From NCBI RefSeq assembly GCF_001006805.1, contig NZ_LN811356.1, positions 207,314 through 271,313 on the forward strand: a DNA stretch of 64,000 nucleotides, in the 5' to 3' direction. The notes below the pieces were generated by a model that was given only the letters and a program-made list of their open reading frames with translations, was not told the origin of the DNA and made no database searches. Each line of letters opens with the position of its first letter. Within the stretch, counting starts at the first letter, position 1. The stretch is from Microvirga massiliensis. Its GTDB lineage: Bacteria > Pseudomonadota > Alphaproteobacteria > Rhizobiales > Beijerinckiaceae. Shown here in pieces: positions 58,041 to 64,000 of the stretch. A program made the position numbers and the translations under genes.

Positions 58041-58389
58041 CTTTCATCCTCGAATTGTTGGTGATGGCGAACCGCAGCTGAATGCGCGCGTGAACGCGCC
58101 AGGTCAGGGTCCAAGGCCTGTTGTTAGTTCCCTTCGCCGGGTGTGTCCACCCAGCTGAGCCATATCGCGCCGCCTCCTATGAGGGCGGCATCGATGAGGT
58201 TCCAGGCAGAATCGTAAGTTGAGGGCCGCCCGCCGTGTCGATTCCATCCTGGAGATAGCCGGCTTAGAAGCGCGGATTCTCTTGCCCCGGCAGAACCCGG
58301 ACGCCGTTTCGGAATGGACGCACCTCCAAGGGAACAGGTTTTTCGAAGCGACGTTCTCTCGCAGGGCAGTCAGAAAAGGATTCCCTTGC
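58041..58389. other. Intergenic region between frmA and the secreted-protein gene
   Basis: Divergent promoter region. It contains the EcfG-type promoter match at 58331-58355. A minus-strand frame ending near 58132 is hydrophobic ('LIDAALIGGGAIWLSWVD') but has no start codon; I do not call it a gene. Confidence 0.4.
58331..58355 (+). promoter_or_regulatory. EcfG-type promoter before the secreted repeat protein
   Basis: GGAAC, a 16-bp spacer and CGTT lie 35 bp before the ATG at 58390, on the same strand, an ideal distance for a short-leader promoter. Confidence 0.55.
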
Positions 58390-59238
58390 ATGAAACGCTC
58401 CTCGATTCTTCTCGCAGGCGTTGCGCTCTTCGCATTGACGGCTGGCGGAGCCCTCGCTGATTGCGCCGGTGAGATTGCACAATTGTCTCCCGGCACTACC
58501 ACGGGCTCGGTATCCGGATCTTCCGGTGGGCACCCCGGGATTTCCAAGGATGGAAGTCTTGCTCCCCTCCAATCCGGACCTTCCACGGCTGCGGCAAGTA
58601 GCATGAGCAGCAACTCAGGCGGTCAGGGCGCCTCTGCGGCCGGGCACAGTGTCTCGAAAGACGGTTCGACCATGCCGCTGGCCAGCCAGCAGGGTGGTGG
58701 GAATGCGAACATCGCCACATCCAATCAGGACGTCCAATCTCAACAGCAGGGCGGCAAGACTGCCGCGGCCGCAGCGGGCCAAGGCTCGAGCCAGCCGAGT
58801 TCCGGAAGCCACGCTTCAGGAAGCCATGCTTCAGGTATCACAACAGCCGCCCCTGGTGGGCATCCTGGAATTTCCAAGGATGGGAGCCTTGCTCCTCTTC
58901 AGTCCGGATCATCCACGACGGGTGCCATGGGCACGAGCGGCTCAGGCAGCCAGAGCGCTTCTGCCCAAGGCCAAGGTATCTCCAAGGATGGCTCGACCAT
59001 GCCGCTCTCGACACAGTCAGGTGGTGGGGATGCGAACATTGCCATGTCCGGACAGGACGCCGTGTCTCAGCAGCATGGCGGCCAGACCGCCGCAGCTGCA
59101 GCCGGCCAGGGCGGGGCATCTTCCGGAAACCATTCTCCGCAGATGATGGCCGCTCTCGAGCGGGCTCGCATGCTCCATCAGCAAGGCAACGAGGCCGGAT
59201 GCATGCAGGCTATCGGGGAGGCAAAGCGCCTTCGGTAA
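58390..59238 (+). CDS. Secreted Ser/Gly/Ala-rich repeat protein of unknown function
   Basis: The 282-aa product has a signal peptide (about 1-23, 'SSILLAGVALFALTAGGALA'), a short block with one Cys ('DCAGEIAQLSPG') and a low-complexity middle. The middle is a duplicated ~110-residue unit. Each unit has 'GGHPGISKDGSLAPLQSG' followed by a 'SKDGSTMPL' motif, so an SKDGS-x2-PL motif appears four times. The C-terminus 'ALERARMLHQQGNEAGC' resembles that of the secreted protein at 24362-25078. No function is known. An EcfG-type promoter suggests stress induction. A strong hairpin follows the stop. Confidence 0.75.
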   Translation: MKRSSILLAGVALFALTAGGALADCAGEIAQLSPGTTTGSVSGSSGGHPGISKDGSLAPLQSGPSTAAASSMSSNSGGQGASAAGHSVSKDGSTMPLASQQGGGNANIATSNQDVQSQQQGGKTAAAAAGQGSSQPSSGSHASGSHASGITTAAPGGHPGISKDGSLAPLQSGSSTTGAMGTSGSGSQSASAQGQGISKDGSTMPLSTQSGGGDANIAMSGQDAVSQQHGGQTAAAAAGQGGASSGNHSPQMMAALERARMLHQQGNEAGCMQAIGEAKRLR

Positions 59239-59245
59239 GTCCTGG

Positions 59246-59288
59246 CGCAGGGAGCATCGCCGACAGCTCGGGCCGGATGCTCCCTGCG
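59246..59288. terminator. Terminator hairpin after the secreted repeat protein
   Basis: CGCAGGGAGCATC and GATGCTCCCTGCG form a perfect 13-bp stem with a 17-nt loop, starting 8 bp after the stop codon. It lies between two convergent genes. Confidence 0.75.
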
Positions 59289-59470
59289 CGATTTCTCTCG
59301 CTTGAGCGATGGGGCGCTTGTTCATCGGCCTTTGCAGGGAACGATTTGGCATCGTGCCTATCGGCAGCGCTCCACCAGCGATGATCGAACGAGCCGCAAA
59401 CTGCCGCTCCTACAGCAACCCCGATCGCGTCGTGTGAACAGCCCGAACTCTGGCGCGGGTGCTCTACATT

Positions 59471-61804
59471 CTATTCCGCGCTTCCAATCAGGCCCTTAAC
59501 CTTCTCCACGAGCGCAGCGGCCGTGAAAGGCTTGACTAGGAGATTGACGTCCTCGTCCAGCCGCCCGTGGTGAATGATCGCGTCGCGGGCGTAGCCCGTC
59601 GTGAACAGCACTTTGATCTCCGGTCGCCGCCTGCAAGCCTCCTCGGCGACCTTGCGCCCGTTCAGCGGACCAGGGAGCACCACGTCCGTGAACAGGAGCG
59701 CAACCTCCGGGTGCAGATCCAGAAGGGCGAGGCCGGTTGGTCCGTCCGCTGCCTCGAGCACGCTGTAACCGGCTCCTTCCAGAGCCGAAACTGAGAACTG
59801 CCGCACCCGGAGTTCGTCCTCGATGACGAGGATCGTTTCACCCGACGCGGGAACTGCCGCAGCCTCGAATGCGGCTGCGTGGCTTGGCTTGGCAAGCGCC
59901 CGACTCGCAGCCGTTCTTGGAAGGTAGAGCTTCACGGTCGTGCCATGGCCGACCTTCGACGAAATCGTGACGTGACCGCCCGACTGGTGCATGAACCCGT
60001 AGACCTGCGCCAGGCCTAATCCAGTGCCCTTGCCGACGGGCTTGGTGGTGAAGAATGGCTCGAAGACGCGGGCCATGACGTCCTGAGACATTCCTACTCC
60101 CGTGTCGGACACGCATAGCGCGACGTAGTCGCCAGGCTTGACCTCGTCGCGATGGGACATCGGATGGCTTTCGTCGATGGAGGCATTGGCCGTCTCGATC
60201 GTCAGTCTGCCTCCCTCCGGCATCGCGTCCCGTGCATTGACCGCGAGGTTCAGGATCGCATTCTCGAGTTGGTTCGGATCGGCCTCCGCATGCCACAGGT
60301 CGCTTCCGAGCACGGTGTCGATGGCGACATGCTCTCCCAAGGTCCTGTGCAGCAGGTCGGACATTCCGCCGACCAATTTGTTGACGTCGACTGCTTCCGG
60401 CGCGAGCGGCGATTGACGCGCGAAGGCGAGCAGCCGATGCGTCAGCAGCGCGGCTCGTTTTGCTCCGTCCATGGCGCTGTCGATGTTGCGCTGCGATCGA
60501 GCATCGGCCGTATCGGCAAGCCTGCGCTTCAGCAGTTCCAGGTTGCCGGTGATGACGGTGAGCAGATTGTTGAAGTCATGGGCCACTCCTCCGGTGAGTT
60601 GGCCCACGGCTTCCATCTTCTGGGATTGGCGCAGTTGCTCCTCGACCTGGCGCAGCGTTTCCGCGCGCTCGTGCTCGACTCGTATCGCCTCGGCGATGCG
60701 GTATTCCAGGGTCGCATTGAGGTCTCGCAGCTCTTCCCGGGCTTTCAGCGCGGCTTGCGTTGCACCCGCTTGCGACCAGGCGAGGCCGGCCAACAGGAGA
60801 GTTGCAAGGAGACCGCCGGTGACGACGAACGGGATCAACTCCCGACCTGAACCGCGCTCGAAGGCTCGTCGCGAGGCAAGATCGACCGTCCATGTGCGTC
60901 CACCAATCTCGAGAGATCTGGAGGTCGACAGCAATGGAACGTGCGCCGAATCGGCGCTGCTGTCCTGTGACCGGTAAAGCAGGGTCTCCGGTGAGGGGGC
61001 GCCGTCATAAACCGCGATCTCGAGATCGTGCAGGTAGTCACCGAAAACTGCATTGAAGAGGTCGCCAGCCCGGTAGGGGCTGTAGGCGAAGCCCAGAAGC
61101 TGCGCCCTGCGCGCTTCGAGAGTTTTCGGCGTATTTCCACCGTCATAGACCGGCAGATAGATCAGGAAACCCGGTTGCTTCTGCTGATCGATCTCCTGAA
61201 CGAGCTCGACTCTCCGCGACATCGCATGCCGGCCCGTGTCGCGCGCCCGCTCCATGGCTTCGCGCCGGTTCGGCTCGGTAAACATGTCATAGCCGATCGC
61301 CGCTTGGTTCCGTAGATCGAGCGGCTCGAGATAGATTATTGAATGATACTCGGGTCGCGGTTGATTGGGCCAGAGTTGGAAGTCGGCTCCGATCTGCTCC
61401 CGGGCCAGAGCCAGAAATTCGTCGAGCGAGCCGGCTTCGACCCGGCGCGTAAAGCCGAGCCCCTGGACACCCGGATAGAGCTCACGAAGTCGCAGGCGCT
61501 CCACATAGACTGCGAATTCGCTGCGCGTCACGAACTCGCTCGCGGCGAAGAGGCCTGCCGCCCCCCGCAGCAAAGCGATATGTTTTTCGATGTGGTTCTC
61601 GATATCCGCGAGCCGCATTCGGACCGCGGAATTGAACCGCTCGAGCTCATTGGCCGCGATGATCCGCTGCAGCTGGGTAGTCGCTGCAAGAGTGAAGACG
61701 AGGCCCAGGACGAGCACAATGACAGGGGCCGCGAAAGGACGAGAGAGAAGATCTCCCCGCCAGCGCAAAGCGAAGGGTCCAAGGGGGCGCCTCAAAGAAT
61801 TCAA
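59471..61804 (-). CDS. CHASE-domain hybrid histidine kinase with receiver
   Basis: The 777-aa product has a membrane helix (about 26-46) and a periplasmic CHASE sensor (about 90-300) with 'LYPGVQGLGFTRRVEAGSLD' and 'GFAYSPYRAGDLFNAVF'. A second helix (about 325-345), a coiled coil and a HisKA domain with H409 ('GGVAHDFNNLLTVITGN') follow. The HATPase has 'NLAVNARDAMPEGG' and 'GTGLGLAQVYGFM', and a receiver with D707 ('LLFTDVVLPG') ends the protein. CHASE domains sense small extracellular ligands such as cytokinin-like or other organic signals; the ligand here is unknown. The HDFNN kinase type is common in Rhizobiales. No separate response regulator is adjacent. Confidence 0.92.
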   Translation of the reverse strand: MNSLRRPLGPFALRWRGDLLSRPFAAPVIVLVLGLVFTLAATTQLQRIIAANELERFNSAVRMRLADIENHIEKHIALLRGAAGLFAASEFVTRSEFAVYVERLRLRELYPGVQGLGFTRRVEAGSLDEFLALAREQIGADFQLWPNQPRPEYHSIIYLEPLDLRNQAAIGYDMFTEPNRREAMERARDTGRHAMSRRVELVQEIDQQKQPGFLIYLPVYDGGNTPKTLEARRAQLLGFAYSPYRAGDLFNAVFGDYLHDLEIAVYDGAPSPETLLYRSQDSSADSAHVPLLSTSRSLEIGGRTWTVDLASRRAFERGSGRELIPFVVTGGLLATLLLAGLAWSQAGATQAALKAREELRDLNATLEYRIAEAIRVEHERAETLRQVEEQLRQSQKMEAVGQLTGGVAHDFNNLLTVITGNLELLKRRLADTADARSQRNIDSAMDGAKRAALLTHRLLAFARQSPLAPEAVDVNKLVGGMSDLLHRTLGEHVAIDTVLGSDLWHAEADPNQLENAILNLAVNARDAMPEGGRLTIETANASIDESHPMSHRDEVKPGDYVALCVSDTGVGMSQDVMARVFEPFFTTKPVGKGTGLGLAQVYGFMHQSGGHVTISSKVGHGTTVKLYLPRTAASRALAKPSHAAAFEAAAVPASGETILVIEDELRVRQFSVSALEGAGYSVLEAADGPTGLALLDLHPEVALLFTDVVLPGPLNGRKVAEEACRRRPEIKVLFTTGYARDAIIHHGRLDEDVNLLVKPFTAAALVEKVKGLIGSAE

Positions 61805-61932
61805 TGGGGCGCCTCGAACGTGCAGTTCGTCCGGAGACTTGATGAATCGCAGCCGAGCGCCGGACGTGACCGGCGCTCGTGATCGGGCCGAGCGGCGCTT
61901 CGCGGGTTCACGTCTATACCAACCCGTCGGCG

Positions 61933-62307
61933 TCAGCGATCATACTTGATATAGGCGAAGCGTGGATCGGATGGCGTGCCCTCGAGCGCGCTCGTGCTGT
62001 CGGGTTGCCAGGAAATGACTTCCTCGATTTTCGCCGCGAGCGCCAGATCCTTTTCCGTGATGCCCTTCGCGGTATGGGTTATGAGGCGGACCTCCACCCA
62101 GGCGTAGGACACCGTGAGGTCGGGATGATGCCAGGCCGCCTCCGCGAGATGGCCGACGGCATTCACCACCATGAGCGTCCCCTTCCAGCTGTTGGTCTTG
62201 AACGTTCGCTTGATCCAGCCGTCCTCCAGCTTCCAGCGCGGTAGATCACGCTGAAGGCGCTCGAGAATTCCCGGCTCGCTCAAGGTCTCTTCACGCTTGG
62301 CCGTCAT
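61933..62307 (-). CDS. phhB: 4a-hydroxytetrahydrobiopterin dehydratase (pterin carbinolamine dehydratase)
   Basis: The 124-aa product matches the PCD/DCoH family, which recycles the pterin cofactor of aromatic amino acid hydroxylases. The active-site core 'EAAWHHPDLTVSYAWVEVRL' followed by 'ITHTAKGITEKDL' supplies the conserved His residues and Asp. The C-terminus is extended by ~20 residues beyond the usual domain. No aromatic hydroxylase gene lies nearby. It may instead serve molybdopterin or other pterin chemistry, as proposed for PCD homologues without a hydroxylase. Confidence 0.88.
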   Translation of the reverse strand: MTAKREETLSEPGILERLQRDLPRWKLEDGWIKRTFKTNSWKGTLMVVNAVGHLAEAAWHHPDLTVSYAWVEVRLITHTAKGITEKDLALAAKIEEVISWQPDSTSALEGTPSDPRFAYIKYDR

Positions 62308-62631
62308 CGTGCTTCACCTTTCCGATGTGCGGAGGCCGTCCATCGCCACATGTCCATCCGGGTAGACGGGCACAACTCGATGTCTCCGAGCAGGTCCAAA
62401 CAATCACAGTCCGGCTCGCCCGCTCCTGCCTTCCGAACCAGGCAGGCGTGAGCGATCTCACCAATGCCACAGGAGAGCGTGCGGGTGAATGCTCCCCGGG
62501 CACTGTTCCGTCAGAGAGCGGGACGAGGCAGACCGGGGTCTCCTCCGGGCAGGCAACCAGGATCCGGTGCAGGGGGCTTCTAGCATCGAATGGCTGCAAT
62601 CTCGACGCGCCTCAGGTGGCGTGGACGCCGG
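62308..62631. other. Intergenic region
   Basis: No convincing gene. A minus-strand frame overlapping the phhB start (about 102 codons) is rich in Cys, Arg and Pro with no motif or ribosome binding site. No hairpin or repeat was seen. Confidence 0.4.
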
Positions 62632-63162
62632 TCAAAGCTCAGTCTCCTGGATCTCAGAGGCCAAGCCCAGAGTTCCTGCCGTGTTCGAGACGGCTGCTAG
62701 ACAGAGGGCCGCATCCTCGGGAGCGATCGACACGGCGAACCGCGTCTCGTAACGCCCGCCTTCCGTGTCGGAAAGTTTGCGAGCCTCAAGCCGTACGATG
62801 TTGGCCCGATACTGCCGGAAAATTTCTGCCAGGCGGGCAACGAGGCCGAGTTGGTCGCCCCCACTGATCGTGATGCGGTGCGTCACGCGGCTCGTCAGGG
62901 CCGGATTGGGGTCGAACTCGTAGGGAACGACGCGAACCTGCGACCCGTCGAGGTCGGGCAACCCGCTGAGCTCTTGCTCGAGCGTGTTCGTGGAGACATC
63001 GTCCGGCAATTCGCAGACCGCGATGAACTCTGCGCCCGTCCCGAGCGCCGCGAAGGAGACATCCCGGAGATTGATGCCGGCGGCATAAAGGTGATCGGCA
63101 ACGGCCGCCACCAGACCGATCCGGTCCGGGCCGAGGATGGAGACGAGGGCGATTGTCGTCAT
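62632..63162 (-). CDS. Double ACT-domain protein, GcvR-like regulator
   Basis: The 176-aa product consists of two ACT domains: 'TTIALVSILGPDRIGLVAAV' with 'GINLRDVSFAALG' (about 2-80), then 'RITISGGDQLGLVARLAEIF' with 'ANIVRLEARKLSDTEGGRY' (about 95-170). This layout is that of the glycine cleavage repressor GcvR and related amino-acid-sensing proteins. It has no DNA-binding domain and would work by protein contact, in E. coli with GcvA. Glycine sensing would fit an organism that makes glycine from betaine, but this is inference. AAGGAGG lies about 4 nt before the ATG at 63162. Confidence 0.8.
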   Translation of the reverse strand: MTTIALVSILGPDRIGLVAAVADHLYAAGINLRDVSFAALGTGAEFIAVCELPDDVSTNTLEQELSGLPDLDGSQVRVVPYEFDPNPALTSRVTHRITISGGDQLGLVARLAEIFRQYRANIVRLEARKLSDTEGGRYETRFAVSIAPEDAALCLAAVSNTAGTLGLASEIQETEL

Positions 63163-63913
63163 CGGGGCCTCCTTGCGTGCTGTCAGAATCGATCGCGCCG
63201 GCACCTCCGCTCGGTGCGTGCTTCCGTGGTCTCCCATTTGGCGGCCTGACGCAATCCGCTGCAGATGCGGAGCCGCCGTCGATCGCGCGGGCACTCGCCC
63301 CGCCGGGGCGGCGCTTCGAGAGATGCGACGAGATCACCTACCTAATAGGCCCATCCAGGGCGGGCCCGAGCGCCCGTCGCCGCCACCTCGCGGGGCAAGG
63401 GCCCACGATTCCCGCCAGGAGCCCGAAGCAAACACCAGTCCGGCGAGGCACTGCACCATGCCTCTTCCGGAGCGCATGATGAAGAGGGCGTTTAGGCCCC
63501 GTGCCTTGGCAAAGGCCGTGCCCGCGGTCTTGCCCACGACCATCCACGCTGTGGCCGGCCACCAGCCTTCCATGCACGTGTCCGCCAGTACCGCGGCCGA
63601 CGCCACACCATTGTTGAGCGGCCCACCGGAATGGGCATCATCGTGTGCGACAGGTGCATCCGACCGACATTGACCCAGTGGCGATAGTCACTCGAGGTCG
63701 CGACTGCCGCATCCTGAAGTATCAGCGCGGATATCGGCGCGCGTCTCACAATCGGGTTTTTCGATAAAGATCGTCCAAGGTGTTCCATTGGCGCCTTGCA
63801 CGCAGGAGATGCGCTCCGCATGAGTGCAAGGCGTCCAGAGGGATCTCCCCGCGATTGTCGCTACGGGTACTTTGAAAGTTCAGGACCAGCGTGGCATCCG
63901 GTAGCAAAGACTA
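63163..63913. other. Long intergenic region at the right end
   Basis: I find no gene I can support in these 750 bases. A minus-strand frame at about 63334-63680 is open and hydrophobic in part ('EGWWPATAWMVVGKTAGTAF'), but it lacks a good start and known motifs. It could be a decayed gene. Confidence 0.4.
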
Positions 63914-64000
63914 TCACTTGCCGCGGCCGTTTCCTTTCCCCTCATGCAGCGATTCCTGCACCTCGACGACTCCGTCAGAATCGATCCAACGCAGCAGCGA
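63914..64000 (-). CDS. 3' end of a gene running off the right edge
   Basis: A minus-strand frame enters from the window edge and ends at TGA 63916-63914, giving 28 residues, 'SLLRWIDSDGVVEVQESLHE' then 'GKGNGRGK'. The acidic stretch followed by a basic Gly/Lys tail looks like a real C-terminus. The family cannot be told from this fragment. Confidence 0.4.
   Translation of the reverse strand, partial: SLLRWIDSDGVVEVQESLHEGKGNGRGK

Noticed and set aside
58132..58230. Hydrophobic minus-strand frame reading LIDAALIGGGAIWLSWVD before a stop
   Set aside because: No start codon in a sensible position and no upstream coding signal; at most a gene fragment.
63334..63680. Minus-strand frame with EGGWW-like hydrophobic stretch near the right edge
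   Set aside because: No credible start, no family resemblance, and the C-terminal part is Gly/Arg/Pro low complexity.

Overview
The window is GC-rich bacterial chromosome. Gene content points to an alphaproteobacterium of the order Hyphomicrobiales (Rhizobiales), perhaps a Microvirga/Methylobacteriaceae-like soil organism. The evidence is a ccoNOQP-ccoGHIS (fixNOQP-fixGHIS) cluster with an FnrN-type regulator, a membrane ferritin/VIT iron exporter of the MbfA type, a NepR-like anti-sigma protein, several GGAAC-N16/17-CGTT promoter matches typical of the alphaproteobacterial EcfG stress sigma factor, and many stand-alone GlxA, CsbD and GcvT-type proteins. No rRNA, tRNA, CRISPR array or replication origin was seen. 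The genus is an inference.

Layout. 1-3.1 kb is an accessory patch: a four-helix membrane protein of unknown function, a GH108 endolysin-like muramidase and a frameshifted IS5-family transposase remnant. 3.1-10.2 kb is a glycine betaine locus: a dimethylglycine-dehydrogenase-type oxidase, a GlxA/GbdR-like regulator and a ProVWX importer. 10.3-13.8 kb is a giant symporter-histidine kinase-receiver hybrid. 14-21 kb holds a diheme cytochrome, a DUF4142 protein, an orphan molybdenum hydroxylase large subunit, a class I aminotransferase and a thioredoxin-reductase-like flavoprotein. 21-25 kb has repeats, MbfA, SelO and a secreted low-complexity protein.

25-36 kb is the microaerobic respiration island, read on the minus strand: ccoNOQP, then ccoGHIS, ending in an MFS gene that overlaps ccoS and carries the MxxxM and HxxxM motifs of the CcoA copper importer. 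fnrN and an unknown 152-aa gene lie just beyond. Three good FNR/FixK boxes sit before ccoN, before ccoG and between fnrN and the unknown gene. Together these form one oxygen-controlled unit: regulator, cbb3 oxidase, copper delivery and assembly. 36-40 kb is a cell-wall sugar recycling operon (anmK-murQ-SIS deaminase-nagA) that takes anhydro-N-acetylmuramate towards fructose-6-phosphate. 40-44 kb has an RhlE helicase, CsbD and an Hsp70-like ATPase.

44-53 kb has two divergent ABC importers: a PhnDCEE phosphonate-type system on the minus strand, and a ferric/2-aminoethylphosphonate-type system on the plus strand. A HAD phosphatase follows the second one. 53-64 kb contains an orphan NepR-like small protein, a GST, a DMT exporter, the glutathione-dependent formaldehyde pair fghA-frmA (a plausible sink for formaldehyde from methylglycine oxidation), a second secreted low-complexity protein, a CHASE hybrid kinase, a pterin dehydratase and an ACT-domain regulator.

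Dispersed palindromic repeats of two families lie in the intergenic gaps. Five short genes were recovered by reading the sequence rather than relying on long open frames: ccoS (49 aa), ccoQ (51 aa), the NepR-like protein (55 aa), csbD (63 aa) and a truncated gene at the right edge.
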